A stretch of 64,000 bases of DNA. Origin: CAVSRC01 sp963785065 (GTDB lineage: Bacteria > Pseudomonadota > Alphaproteobacteria > Rhizobiales > Kaistiaceae). A program made the position numbers and the translations under genes. The notes under the pieces are model-generated. The model did no database searches, was not told where the DNA came from, and saw only the letters and a list, made by a program, of their open reading frames with translations. Positions 8,471 through 17,162 of the stretch are shown here, piece after piece. The stretch lies in contig CAWATX010000003.1 in the NCBI GenBank assembly GCA_963785065.1, positions 186,001-250,000 of the forward strand, written 5' to 3'. Each line of letters opens with the position of its first letter. Within the stretch, counting starts at the first letter, position 1.

Positions 8471-8817
8471 TGTACTCCCCCTGTCCCGGAGAGCACCATG
8501 ACACTAAAGAATTTCGGTCAGCATAAGAAGACAATTGCAAAGTAATTCAATAAATATACAAAGTCGATTCAAATTGCAGATATCGCGTTAAGGCGGTGAC
8601 AAGCGTGCCAGGCAAAACCGGCCACGCGGGAGGACGGTCGAACGGCAGGCGGCGGGAATCGGGCGATCCTGGCTTGTCGCAGCCGCAGAAAACGGTTCGA
8701 TCCGGGCGGATTTGGTCATTTCGGAGATTGCACCTTACACTCCTGGCTGCATCTGGCGTCCAAAGAGGCGCCCGCGGTGACGCGATCCCAAGACTTGCGA
8801 GCGATGGGAGCAGACGC
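8471..8817. other. Intergenic region between divergent protease and secreted-protein genes
   Basis: About 350 bases without a supported gene. The part at 8500-8590 is markedly AT-rich against this genome (runs such as AATTCAATAAATATAC) and probably holds the promoters of the two divergent exported-protein genes. An open frame from 8596 continues into the downstream gene, but it has no ribosome site and would precede a proper signal peptide, so I treat it as untranslated. Confidence 0.5.
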
Positions 8818-10341
8818 ATGCCGAGAAAGACCATTCGGGGCCGGCAACCGCTCTACTTCGGCCTCATGACTGTAGCGTTCGCTCTGGCGCTGACGGCGAC
8901 CAGCCTTGCCGCCGACGTTTCGAGTGACGTTACCTTCTACGACGCCCTCTACGATCTCGCCTATCAGGCCAAGGAATCGAACCGGCTGGTGCAGCACGAC
9001 AATCTGGAGAGCCGGCCTTTCAAGACGCCCGCCTATCGCCTCCTGGAGCGCATCACCGAAGCGAAGGTCAATGCGATCCTCTGGGGATTTGGCAACGAGC
9101 TGACATCGGCCGTCGCCAAGGTCCTCAGTGTTGGCGGCGCCACGACAACCGCGGAGATCATCGGTCTCATCAAGGACGCCGCCAATTCCCACAGCCTGGC
9201 CGATTTCCTGCTCAAGGCCGGGCCGAAGAAGGCGTGGACGACGCTCAGGGACAAGTTCAAGGATCGGGGCGAAATCGAAGCGAACGCCGAAAGGCTGGCG
9301 AACAAGGCAATGGACCAGCTTTTCAAGAAGATTCAGCTCGCCAATTCCAACAAGCGCGTCGTGTCGAGTTCGACAACAGGGGGCTGCACGGGGGGAAGCG
9401 AACGGCTCACCGTCGACCTCAATGCCGCCAAGGGCGAAGCGGTTGCCAGCCTGGAGGCGAAGGGCTGCACCTGCACCAATCGCACCGCCCTCAGCGCCTA
9501 TTCGGCGCGCGTCGTCGGCAGCTTCTCTCCCCGTTTCCTGTCAGCGGAGAACAAGCTCAACTGGCGCTTCGGATACCGGACATCCAGTTTCAGCGGCACG
9601 CCCTGCAACAATCGCGATCGGGCCGTGGTGAAGATCTGGGAGAGGATCGCGAAAGGCAGCAGCACGGCTCCCCTCCCCGGTTCCGAGAAGCCGTCGGTGT
9701 GCACCGTCGCGACCTGCACGTTTCTCGTCGGGCGTCTCGATCAGGATGAGCGCGTGCTTCAACGTCTCGCATGTCGCGTGGGCAGGCTGCGGCGCGAGAA
9801 GCGGACGGATTCGGACGAGTACGTCTACGTCGAGGAAAAGTGGAACGGCATCAGCACGTCGCAAACCGGCGCGTTCGCCGAATATGCGCGCTGCCATTGC
9901 GACAATGCGGGGGTTCCGAAGAAGGTCTTTCAGAAGAAGGCCTTCCTCCAGGTCATCAGCCGCTCCATCCGCCCCCCCTACAAGCCTCCACCGATCCCCG
10001 TCAGCAACGCAGCCTACTGCGCGAAATGCGATCCGACACTGACCTGGATCGGCAAATGGAAGATGTGGGGGACGGTGGAGATCAGCAAGCAGAATGGCGC
10101 GTTGCAATTCAACTGGAAGACCACCTACCCGCTGGCGAACCCCATCAAGACGTCGATCGAATCCGTGACCAACATGCACATGATGGTCAAATACAAGATG
10201 GCCGGCGGTTTTGAGGAAGGCGTCCTGGACCTGACGCTTCGGCCTGACGGAAAGACGTTCAAGGGGATCCGCAAGCGCGAGGGCGTGTCGCTTACCATCG
10301 TTGGCGAACGCGATGGCAAGGCGTATTGCGCCGCCGACTGA
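8818..10341 (+). CDS. Cysteine-rich exported protein of unknown function
   Basis: A 507-residue protein I do not recognise. The ATG at 8818 has a ribosome site (GGGAG at 8806-8810) and starts a signal peptide (MPRKTIRGRQ, hydrophobic core, SLAADVS near residue 32). The first 170 residues look helical. The rest carries 12 cysteines, several in pairs (CTC, RCHC, YCAKC), which suggests disulfides or metal binding in the periplasm. The C-terminal 120 residues look like a beta-sheet domain (WIGKWKMWGTVEISKQNG, then LDLTLRPDGKTFKGIRKREG), as in small lipocalin-like folds. Lysine-rich composition and lower GC than its neighbours hint at acquired DNA. Confidence 0.7.
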   Translation: MPRKTIRGRQPLYFGLMTVAFALALTATSLAADVSSDVTFYDALYDLAYQAKESNRLVQHDNLESRPFKTPAYRLLERITEAKVNAILWGFGNELTSAVAKVLSVGGATTTAEIIGLIKDAANSHSLADFLLKAGPKKAWTTLRDKFKDRGEIEANAERLANKAMDQLFKKIQLANSNKRVVSSSTTGGCTGGSERLTVDLNAAKGEAVASLEAKGCTCTNRTALSAYSARVVGSFSPRFLSAENKLNWRFGYRTSSFSGTPCNNRDRAVVKIWERIAKGSSTAPLPGSEKPSVCTVATCTFLVGRLDQDERVLQRLACRVGRLRREKRTDSDEYVYVEEKWNGISTSQTGAFAEYARCHCDNAGVPKKVFQKKAFLQVISRSIRPPYKPPPIPVSNAAYCAKCDPTLTWIGKWKMWGTVEISKQNGALQFNWKTTYPLANPIKTSIESVTNMHMMVKYKMAGGFEEGVLDLTLRPDGKTFKGIRKREGVSLTIVGERDGKAYCAAD

Positions 10342-10370
10342 CCTCACGGATTCGACAATGCGCCGATTGT

Positions 10371-10988
10371 CTAGAGGTTCTGCTCGAGCGAGGCGATGGT
10401 CTGCTGCGTCACGAATTCGACGGCGATGCCTTCCTCGAAATGGCGCACGACGCGAGCGCGGATCTTGCCAGCCACCACCGGTGACCCGATCGGCGGCTTC
10501 ACGTCGACATTGAGGGCGAGGCCGGACAGCGACACGTCGACGATGCGGGCGCGGTATTCGCGCCCGTCCGGCAGCGTCACCGTGGTCACCGGCGATTTCG
10601 GCGTCACGCGATCGTGACGCCGGTCCTCGGGCAGGTTGAGTTCGTGCCGATTGGCCAGCCACGTCAGCTTCGCCGCCAGCTTGTCCCGCTTGCGCGCCGT
10701 GGCGTTGATCGACATGGCGAAGCCGCCATTGAAGGTGCGCACGATCTTGCCTTCGATGCGGCCGATATGGTCGACATAGGCGACGACGCGCTCGCCGAGG
10801 CGGCCGACGACCGGCGTCATCACCGCCAGGCTGCCGGGCGAAACGTTCTGGGTCTGGCAGGGATATTCGCGCCGGTCCTCGAGCATGAAGCGGCCGAGCA
10901 GGCTCACCGTGACGCGCTGGTAGCGCCGGCGATCGTGCTGACGTGCCGGCAGGCGCTGGCGAACGTTTTGTATTGCCGACGGATCCAT
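10371..10988 (-). CDS. Protein with two PilZ domains
   Basis: A 205-residue cytoplasmic protein with tandem PilZ domains, the common cyclic-di-GMP receptor fold. In the first copy a basic DRRRYQRV run (about 19-26) precedes a TQNVSPGSL motif near residue 47. In the second, EDRRHDRV (about 120) precedes VDVSLSGLALNV (about 151), the classic (D/N)xSxxG site. The second copy looks intact; in the first, the motif is NVSPGS, also acceptable. It may couple the c-di-GMP made by GGDEF proteins in this genome to motility or surface traits. Convergent with the cysteine-rich protein gene. Confidence 0.85.
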   Translation of the reverse strand: MDPSAIQNVRQRLPARQHDRRRYQRVTVSLLGRFMLEDRREYPCQTQNVSPGSLAVMTPVVGRLGERVVAYVDHIGRIEGKIVRTFNGGFAMSINATARKRDKLAAKLTWLANRHELNLPEDRRHDRVTPKSPVTTVTLPDGREYRARIVDVSLSGLALNVDVKPPIGSPVVAGKIRARVVRHFEEGIAVEFVTQQTIASLEQNL

Positions 10989-11107
10989 TGCGGGCGGCCG
11001 CTGCTTCGAAGACTGGCCGATCTTCGTATCCCTCGGTTAATAAGCGGTAACGGACGCCCCTCCGACATTTACCAAGGCGGCAGGCGCCGGGGCATCGAGA
11101 AGGGCCG

Positions 11108-11737
11108 TCAGCGCTTGCCGCCGTCGAGAACGAAGAGATGGCCGTGCTGCCGGGAACCGGCCAGCGGCAGGCGGATCGGCGACACCGTGGCGGTGAGCTG
11201 CGCCTCTGCCCGGTCCGAGCGCCGGCGCATGAACACCGGCACCTCGTCCGGCCAGATGAGGCGCAGGCTGGCAATGGTCTGGCGCACGATCGGCTCGGAG
11301 CCCAGCCAATAGGGGCGCTCCATGGCAGCACAACTGCCCAACACCCGGTCGAAGCGCGTGCCCGAGTGGCGCAGCGGCAACAGGATCAGCTCGCACGGGA
11401 CCTCCTGGCCACGCGCGGTCTGGGCGGTGACCGTCACCACCGCGGCGGCGCCATCCTCGCTGACCGCGGCGGCCAGCGTCGCCATGGCATGGCGATCCTC
11501 CCCTGACCACAGGTCGAGCAGATTGGTGCCCTTGATCTCGCGGCAGTAGAGCGCACACACGCGCGTGCCGGCCAGGCGCACGAAATAGTTGTCGCGCTCC
11601 AGCACCTCGAGAATGAACATCTCGCCGAGGATCCGCCTGATGTCGCTCGGCTCGATCGCGCTACGCAGAGGGGCGCGCTCATTTCCTCGCACGCGGTTCC
11701 AGTATTCGAAGAGTTCCCGCGTGGTTGCGTGTTTCAT
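11108..11737 (-). CDS. PAS domain-containing protein (PAS_5 type)
   Basis: A 209-residue cytoplasmic protein that is essentially one PAS_5-type sensor domain. Characteristic segments are MKHATTRELFEYWNRVRG at the start, RRILGEMFILEVL, and FVRLAGTRVCALYCREIKGTNLLDLW. There is no output domain, as is usual for this alphaproteobacterial family, which often stands near PilZ or c-di-GMP genes. An ATG upstream at 11923 would add 62 residues of unlikely sequence; the ATG at 11735-11737 matches the family start. Function is not established. Confidence 0.8.
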   Translation of the reverse strand: MKHATTRELFEYWNRVRGNERAPLRSAIEPSDIRRILGEMFILEVLERDNYFVRLAGTRVCALYCREIKGTNLLDLWSGEDRHAMATLAAAVSEDGAAAVVTVTAQTARGQEVPCELILLPLRHSGTRFDRVLGSCAAMERPYWLGSEPIVRQTIASLRLIWPDEVPVFMRRRSDRAEAQLTATVSPIRLPLAGSRQHGHLFVLDGGKR

Positions 11738-11993
11738 GCCCTGCCGCCCCGTTTCATTGTGGCGCCCGTCTGCCTCCGGTCCGTCCCGGCACCGGATTCG
11801 ACGTGCAGGAACGGGACGGACTTTGTGCCCTTTCCCGGTTCCCGGGCGAAAGTTGCAGGCGCCATGCCAGCGGGTCGGCGGAGACCGCCGGCGCGCAGGC
11901 GACCCGTCCGCAGCAACCGGCACGCACGGAAATCCGCACTATTTGCCAGGTTCGCACTGGTATCCGCGCCACAGCGGGCTATCTTCCCGCGCC

Positions 11994-12734
11994 ATGCTCG
12001 ACCCTTCCCCCCGCGGGCGTCCGCCCGAACATCAGCCCATCTTCAACCTGCCTCCGGTCATCATCGGCGTGCTCGTGGTCATCCTCGGCATCCAGGCGAT
12101 CGAGTCCTACGCGCTCAGCACCTATACGAGCGACCTCACCATCTGGGACTTCGGTTTCGTCCCCGCCGGCCTGACGGCACCTCAGACCCTGCCGCCCGAG
12201 GTGATGACCGCCGTGGGCCGCATCTGGACCTTCGTGACCTACGCCCTGCTCCATGGCGGCTGGGCCCATGTCGGCTTCAACGGGCTGTGGCTGGCCGCCT
12301 TCGGCAGCCCGCTGGCCTGGCGCTTCGGGACGACGCGCTTCCTGCTCTTCTCTGCCACCGGCGCCATCGCCGGGGCGCTTATTCACCTGGCCATCTACCC
12401 GTTCAGCCCGGTTCCCCTAGTCGGCGCCTCGGCCGCCATCTCGGCGCACATGGCCGGCGCCGCCCGCTTCGTCTTCGCCTCCGGCGGTCCCATGTGGCGC
12501 CCGGCCGGAACCGCCGCCTACCGGCTGCCGGCGCCGCCGCTCGCCACCGTCATGCGCGACCGCCGGGTGCTGGTCTTCCTCGGCGCTTGGTTCGGCCTCA
12601 ACCTCATTTTCGGAATTGGCGCCATCAGCCAGGCGATCGCCTCCAGCGCCGTGGCCTGGGACGCCCATATCGGCGGCTTCCTCGCCGGCCTATTGCTCTT
12701 TCCCTTCTTCGACCCGGTCCGCCAGGCCCACTGA
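11994..12734 (+). CDS. Rhomboid family intramembrane serine protease
   Basis: A 246-residue integral membrane protein with about six helices. Catalytic residues are recognisable: Ser146 in LVGASAAIS and His225 in WDAHIGGFLAG. The conserved HxxxN segment HVGFNGLW is at about residues 92-99. It would cleave single-span membrane proteins inside the inner membrane. The ATG at 11994 gives a normal cytoplasmic N-terminus; upstream in-frame starts run into the divergent PAS gene. The neighbouring CBS gene lies 105 bases downstream. Confidence 0.9.
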   Translation: MLDPSPRGRPPEHQPIFNLPPVIIGVLVVILGIQAIESYALSTYTSDLTIWDFGFVPAGLTAPQTLPPEVMTAVGRIWTFVTYALLHGGWAHVGFNGLWLAAFGSPLAWRFGTTRFLLFSATGAIAGALIHLAIYPFSPVPLVGASAAISAHMAGAARFVFASGGPMWRPAGTAAYRLPAPPLATVMRDRRVLVFLGAWFGLNLIFGIGAISQAIASSAVAWDAHIGGFLAGLLLFPFFDPVRQAH

Positions 12735-12839
12735 AAGGCGCGGAAACTGGCCATTCCGGCCGGCCTTGCCATCTGCGTCAGAACGTCGCATCCTTTCATC
12801 CAGGCCCGGGTTAGGGGGGCGCTTCTTGGAGGGAAGCTC

Positions 12840-13271
12840 ATGACCGTGGCAGCCATCCTGAGTGAAAAAGGACGCGAGATCGTCACCACCTCCGCGATGG
12901 CCAGCATCGCCGGAGCCGTCGACGCGCTTGCCAAACACAAGATCGGGGCTCTGGTCGTGGTCGACGAGGCCGACCGCATCATCGGCATCATCTCGGAGCG
13001 CGACATCGTCCGTGCCATTGCCGAGAAGGGCGAGAAGGTCCTCACCACGCCGCTTTCGACTGTCATGACGCGGGCAGTGGTCACCTGTTCCGAGACCGAG
13101 ACGGTGAACGACGTGATGACGCGGATGACGCGCGGGCGTTTTCGTCACCTGCCCGTAGTCGAGAACGGGCACCTGACCGGCATCATCTCGATCGGCGACG
13201 TGGTCAGGGCGCGCATCGAGCAGGTCGAGCGCGAGGCCGAGGACATGCGCGCCTATATCGCCGCGGTGTAA
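12840..13271 (+). CDS. CBS domain-containing protein
   Basis: A 143-residue stand-alone protein made of two CBS modules (about 10-65 and 75-135) forming one Bateman domain, which usually binds adenine nucleotides. Visible markers are LVVVDEADRIIGIISERDIVRAI and the second-copy equivalent LPVVENGHLTGIISIGDVV. A strong ribosome site (GGAGGGA) precedes the ATG. The partner regulated is unknown. It is convergent with hisI. Confidence 0.9.
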   Translation: MTVAAILSEKGREIVTTSAMASIAGAVDALAKHKIGALVVVDEADRIIGIISERDIVRAIAEKGEKVLTTPLSTVMTRAVVTCSETETVNDVMTRMTRGRFRHLPVVENGHLTGIISIGDVVRARIEQVEREAEDMRAYIAAV

Positions 13272-13294
13272 CGGCCCCAGCGAGTGGCGGAAGC

Positions 13295-13741
13295 CTATTT
13301 CGCCGGTGGCACGCGCTTCATCGCCCGGTCGAGCGTGAGCCCGGTCTCCGGTGACGGCGCGGTGCCCAGCGGCACCGAGCGATAGAAGCACGAGCGATAG
13401 CCCTGGTGGCAGGCGACGCCGTCACCGGCGATCGTCACCTTCATGAGGATGGCGTCCTGGTCGCAATCGACCCTGAGGTCGGCGACGGCAAGCGTGTTGC
13501 CGCTCTCCTCGCCCTTGCGCCACAGCCTCTGGCGCGAACGGCTCCAGAACCACGCCTCGCCGGTCTCGATGGTGCGGGCGAGCGCGACGGCGTTCATATG
13601 GGCGACCATCAGCACCTCGCCGCTCGCCGCATCGGCGGCGATCGCCACGATCAGCCCGTCGCGGTCGAACTTCGGCATCAGCGCCGTGCCGGTCTCGACC
13701 GTCGCTTCGTCGCCACGCTCTGCAAAAGCGGATGAAGTCAT
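13295..13741 (-). CDS. hisI: Phosphoribosyl-AMP cyclohydrolase
   Basis: Third step of histidine biosynthesis: opens the purine ring of phosphoribosyl-AMP in the cytoplasm. It is 148 residues, the single-domain alphaproteobacterial form without a HisE fusion. Readable signatures are MVAHMNAVALARTIETGEAWFWSRSR, the metal-binding DCDQDAIL, and the zinc cysteines in CHQGYRSCFYR. It lies 71 bases downstream of folE in the same direction, a pairing common in rhizobia. Confidence 0.96.
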   Translation of the reverse strand: MTSSAFAERGDEATVETGTALMPKFDRDGLIVAIAADAASGEVLMVAHMNAVALARTIETGEAWFWSRSRQRLWRKGEESGNTLAVADLRVDCDQDAILMKVTIAGDGVACHQGYRSCFYRSVPLGTAPSPETGLTLDRAMKRVPPAK

Positions 13742-13812
13742 CGTCGGGCTCTTCGGTTGGCCGCCGGCCTCTGCGGCGAGGAAACGCGGTCGGTGCCCGG
13801 ACGAACCAGGCG

Positions 13813-14454
13813 TCAGGCCCCCTGCCCGCCCTTGACCAGCGTCATGAAACGCATCTGCTCGGCCGGGTCGTCACGGAAGGAGCCGGTAAACTGCGTGGTC
13901 GTGGTCATCGCGCCATGCGCCCGCGTGCCCCGCCGCGTGATGCAATGATGCTCAGCCTCGACCATGATCGCCACACCGCGCGGGCGCAGTGCCTCGTCGA
14001 TGGCGCCGATGATCTCCGCGGTCATGCGCTCCTGGGTCTGCAGGCGGCGCGCGAAGATGTCGACGACGCGGGCAAGCTTGGACAGGCCGACGACCTTGTC
14101 GCCCGGGTAGTAGGCGATGTGCGCCGTGCCGGTGACCGGCATCATGTGATGTTCGCAATGCGAATAGAACGGGATGTCCTTGACCACCACCAAGTCGTCA
14201 TAGCCGCCGTCCTCGTCGAAGGTACGCTCAAGCACTTCCGCCGGGTCGAGCCGGTAGCCCTCGTACATCTCCTCCAGCGCGGCGGCGACGCGTCGCGGCG
14301 TGTCGCGGACGCCATCGCGGGCGGGATTGTCGCCCACCCAGGCGATCAGCACGCGCACCGCCTCCTCGACCTCGGTACGGCTCGGCCGGCTCACGGCCGG
14401 CAGCTCGGCGCCCGGCGCCTGGGGAACTGGTGGTTTGCGGCTCACGGCATCCAT
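13813..14454 (-). CDS. folE: GTP cyclohydrolase I
   Basis: First enzyme of tetrahydrofolate synthesis: converts GTP to dihydroneopterin triphosphate. It is 213 residues; zinc ligands are visible in SHCEHHMMPVTG, and the catalytic histidine region is EAEHHCITRRGTRAHGAM. The N-terminal 30 residues are a proline-rich extension before the helical domain. I choose the ATG at 14452-14454; a longer open frame upstream reads as low-quality sequence. Probably co-transcribed with hisI. Confidence 0.96.
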   Translation of the reverse strand: MDAVSRKPPVPQAPGAELPAVSRPSRTEVEEAVRVLIAWVGDNPARDGVRDTPRRVAAALEEMYEGYRLDPAEVLERTFDEDGGYDDLVVVKDIPFYSHCEHHMMPVTGTAHIAYYPGDKVVGLSKLARVVDIFARRLQTQERMTAEIIGAIDEALRPRGVAIMVEAEHHCITRRGTRAHGAMTTTTQFTGSFRDDPAEQMRFMTLVKGGQGA

Positions 14455-14640
14455 CAAAAGGGTCTCCCGGCGCCGCCCACGGGCGCCACTGGCTGGTTTT
14501 GGCCGTCTATATAGTCGCCGGCGGCCAACTTGCGAAGCACCCCCTTGGCAGGGCTGCCATGCCGGCCGGACGGCCCGCCGGGCGCGTTCGCCTGCCGGCG
14601 GTGGCGGGGCCGGCAGCCCTCCCCTATATTTGCCGGCACC

Positions 14641-15093
14641 ATGCTCGACGACATCTATAACAAGCAGATCCTGACATTTGCCGGAACGATCCCGCGCCTC
14701 GGCCGGCTCGACCACCCCGACGCGACCGCCACGGCGCATTCACGCCTGTGCGGCTCGACGGTCACCATCGACCTCAAGATGGACGGCGACGTGGTCAGCG
14801 ATTTCGCCCACGAGGTGAAGGCCTGCGCGCTCGGCCAGGCGTCCTCCTCGATCATGGCGGCCAACATCGTAGGCGCCCATGCCGGCGAGTTGCGCCAGGT
14901 GCGCGACGCGATGCGCAAGATGCTGAAGGAGAACGGCCCGCCGCCGGAGGGACGATTCGCCGACCTGAAGTTTCTCGAGCCGGTGCGCGACTACAAGGCG
15001 CGGCACGCCTCGACCATGCTGACCTTCGATGCGGTGGTCGACGCACTCGACCAGATCGCGGCCCGCAACGGGACCGGCGCCAAAGACGCCTGA
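14641..15093 (+). CDS. NifU/IscU-like iron-sulfur cluster scaffold protein
   Basis: A 150-residue scaffold-type protein of the NifU N-terminal family. Two of the three cluster-binding cysteines are seen, Cys37 in RLCGSTVT and Cys62 in KACALGQASSS. The third position, normally Cys, reads KARHASTMLTF, so Ser or His replaces it. This variant is typical of a rhizobial subfamily next to folE and yidD, so it may be a specialised rather than general scaffold. It is divergent from folE with 186 bases between. Confidence 0.85.
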   Translation: MLDDIYNKQILTFAGTIPRLGRLDHPDATATAHSRLCGSTVTIDLKMDGDVVSDFAHEVKACALGQASSSIMAANIVGAHAGELRQVRDAMRKMLKENGPPPEGRFADLKFLEPVRDYKARHASTMLTFDAVVDALDQIAARNGTGAKDA

Positions 15094-15107
15094 GCGGTGT
15101 CAGCGGT

Positions 15108-15227
15108 TCAGCGGCCGAGCTGAAGCGTGCGGCCGCCGGTGCTCACCAACCAGGCATAGTGGAACGCCGCGACGCGGCCGAAGCCGACCCGGCGGTACTG
15201 GAAGTAGCGGTGAAGGAACCGGACCAT
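15108..15227 (-). CDS. Small basic protein, hypothetical (39 aa)
   Basis: A 39-residue ORF beginning MVRFLHRYFQYRRVGFG and ending in LVSTGGRTLQLGR. It has a plausible ribosome site (GAGGTGG, 8 bases before the ATG at 15225-15227). It is rich in Arg and aromatic residues, with an amphipathic middle. It sits convergent to the NifU-like gene and divergent from yidD. An upstream start would extend it to 80 residues. I infer a real small gene from composition and ribosome site only; conservation would decide. Confidence 0.4.
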   Translation of the reverse strand: MVRFLHRYFQYRRVGFGRVAAFHYAWLVSTGGRTLQLGR

Positions 15228-15361
15228 GGCGGCCACCTCTTCGTATCTGAGCGCCCCCAACGCCGGATGCTCAGGCCTGACAAGGCTGCCGCAAATATGG
15301 TGAACAAAGTGTTGACGAGCGCGGCGGCGCGACCGAAGCAGTGTCATCATCGGCCGGAATT

Positions 15362-15715
15362 ATGACGAATATTGTGTCGCTCGCTGCGCGCCTGCCGCGC
15401 CTTCTCGGCATCGGCCTGATCAAGGCCTACCGGCTGGTTCTGTCGCCCTGGCTCGGCGGGCAGTGCCGCTACCTGCCGACTTGCTCGCACTACACCGAGG
15501 AAGCGGTGATGCGATACGGCCTGTGGGCCGGCTTCTGGATCGGCCTGGCACGCTTCCAGCGCTGCGGTCCCCTCGGCGCCTCGGGCTTCGACCCGGTGCC
15601 CGACAAGCTGCCCGACAATGCCGCCTGGTACCTGCCCTGGCGCTACGGCCACTGGACCGGCGATCATATCGACCCGAAGACGCGGCTCGATCACCACGAT
15701 CACGCCCACGACTGA
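15362..15715 (+). CDS. yidD: Membrane protein insertion efficiency factor YidD
   Basis: A 117-residue protein of the YidD family, which helps YidC insert inner-membrane proteins. The signature is LIKAYRLVLSPWLGGQCRYLPTCSHYTEEAV, with the conserved cysteines in CRYLPTCS, and a later RCGPLGASGFDPVP. The tail is His/Asp-rich (DHHDHAHD), a feature often seen in alphaproteobacterial copies. A GTG at 15341 could add 7 residues. Gene order differs from the usual rpmH-rnpA-yidD-yidC, as is normal in rhizobia. Confidence 0.93.
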   Translation: MTNIVSLAARLPRLLGIGLIKAYRLVLSPWLGGQCRYLPTCSHYTEEAVMRYGLWAGFWIGLARFQRCGPLGASGFDPVPDKLPDNAAWYLPWRYGHWTGDHIDPKTRLDHHDHAHD

Positions 15716-15724
15716 CGCGGGCAG

Positions 15725-16078
15725 TCACCCGAGGCGGACGACCCACGACCCCGCGTCGGCGACCGGCGTGCACCGCTTCCACACTTCCGGGTCGCCGCTC
15801 TGCACCCCCATCCACAGATCGACGGTGGTCTCGTTGACCAGCCGCATGGTGACGGTTGTCCCCGCCGCCGGCTCGGAGGCCGGCACCGTGTAGGTGAAGC
15901 TATGGCGGCCATAGATGCCCTGGAGCGTGTTGCCCGCGGGCGTGGTGATCGTCGGGCCGTCGATCTGCATGTGCCTGCCGTCCGCCTGGCACCAGTCGCC
16001 ATCGATCACATCGGCGAACGCGATGCCGCCCAGCCCAAGCCACAGGACGGCTGTCAGCCCCAGGGAAAGTATCCGCAT
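15725..16078 (-). CDS. Small exported protein, hypothetical
   Basis: A 117-residue protein with a signal peptide (MRILSLGLTAVLW, GIAFADV near residue 23) and a single beta-rich domain of about 90 residues (DGDWCQADGRHMQIDGP, FTYTVPASEPAAG). The two cysteines (CQADG, KRCTPV) could form one disulfide in the periplasm. A good ribosome site (GGAGGTT) precedes the ATG at 16076-16078. It is convergent with yidD. I do not recognise a named family. Confidence 0.7.
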   Translation of the reverse strand: MRILSLGLTAVLWLGLGGIAFADVIDGDWCQADGRHMQIDGPTITTPAGNTLQGIYGRHSFTYTVPASEPAAGTTVTMRLVNETTVDLWMGVQSGDPEVWKRCTPVADAGSWVVRLG

Positions 16079-16163
16079 CGCAACCTCCAACCGCGCCCCA
16101 GCCGGCGAAGGATGCCATGCGTTGCAGACCTGCGCATCTCACATCGCGGTGTTGGCGGAAACC

Positions 16164-16694
16164 CTACAGCGCCGGGCCAAGCCCCTTGGCGAAGCGCCGC
16201 CAATTGGCCACGTAATGGATAGCCGAGTTGCGGTTGGCCTCGATCTCCTCCGGCGTCAGCTGGCGCACCGGCTTGCCCGGCACGCCCATGACCAGCGAAC
16301 CGGAGGGGACCGTGCGGCCCTCGGGGATCAGCGCGCCGGCTGCGATCAGACAGTTGTCGCCGATGGTCACGCCGTTCATCACCGTGGCGCCCATGCCAAC
16401 CAGCGTGTTGTTGCCGATGGTGCAGCCGTGCATGATTGCCCGGTGGCCGATGGTGCAGCCCTCGCCGACGGTGAGCGGAAAGCCCATGTCGGTGTGGAAC
16501 ACCGAGAGCTCCTGGACGTTGGTGTCGGCACCGATGGTGATGCGCTCGTTGTCGCCGCGCATAACCACGCCGAACCACACGCCGACGCCCGCGGCGAGCG
16601 TCACCTTGCCGATGATGGTCGCGTTCGGCGCCACCCAGAATTCGCCCTTGTCCGGCAATTCCGGGCCGACGCCATCAAGCTTGTGGATCGCCAT
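16164..16694 (-). CDS. Gamma-carbonic anhydrase family protein
   Basis: A 176-residue left-handed beta-helix protein made of hexapeptide repeats. Metal-ligand histidines of the gamma-carbonic anhydrase class are present (SVFHTD, then IGHRAIMHG). The protein is cytoplasmic and trimeric in this family. Whether it hydrates CO2 or binds another ligand is not established for most such paralogues. The C-terminal helix (EEIEANRNSAIHYVANWRRF) is typical. Confidence 0.92.
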   Translation of the reverse strand: MAIHKLDGVGPELPDKGEFWVAPNATIIGKVTLAAGVGVWFGVVMRGDNERITIGADTNVQELSVFHTDMGFPLTVGEGCTIGHRAIMHGCTIGNNTLVGMGATVMNGVTIGDNCLIAAGALIPEGRTVPSGSLVMGVPGKPVRQLTPEEIEANRNSAIHYVANWRRFAKGLGPAL

Positions 16695-16760
16695 TTGCCG
16701 TTCGCTCTCCAGCCTATGCCGGTCACGCCGGGCGCGTCGGCCCGGCCGACCAGATGCGGG

Positions 16761-17093
16761 TCAGGCGAAGCCGCCTTCCAGCGAGAGCAGCAGTCCGAGC
16801 ACGATGATACCCGAGCAGACACTCCACAAGCCAGCGACGACCAGGCTGGCCACCAGCCAGCTGGCGGCGTTGTCGACGCCGCTTGAGCGCCGCTTGAGCG
16901 CACTTTCCATGATGATCGCCGGCCCGGTGACGGCGAAGAACAGGAAGGTGGAGAAGGCGGCAAGCCAACCCTGGCCGAGCAGCGCGAAGCGCGCGGCCTC
17001 GGAGGTCACCATCTTGTAGAAGCTGGCGGCGATACCAGCAGCGACAAAGCCGATGGCCCCGCAATACAGAATGAGAAGCCCGTCCCGTAGCAC
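16761..17093 (-). CDS. Small integral membrane protein (DUF6949-like)
   Basis: A 110-residue inner-membrane protein with about four hydrophobic helices. It contains ASFYKMVTSEAARFALLGQGWLAA and a following FFAVTGPAIIMESAL segment, a pattern I recall from a rhizobial family of unknown function (tentatively DUF6949). I chose a GTG start at 17091-17093, with GGAG upstream, because the family begins at the first helix. A start at 17147 would add 18 hydrophilic residues. Confidence 0.65.
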   Translation of the reverse strand: MLRDGLLILYCGAIGFVAAGIAASFYKMVTSEAARFALLGQGWLAAFSTFLFFAVTGPAIIMESALKRRSSGVDNAASWLVASLVVAGLWSVCSGIIVLGLLLSLEGGFA

Positions 17094-17162
17094 CGCACTC
17101 GCTCCGGTGTCCCGATTTCGGGCACTCGCGCCCGTACGAACAACCACGGTGCAAGCGGCATA

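Noticed and set aside
9541..11331. Open frame of 596 codons on the - strand
   Set aside because: It runs antisense to the cysteine-rich protein and through PilZ and PAS genes in another frame; those have family motifs and this does not.
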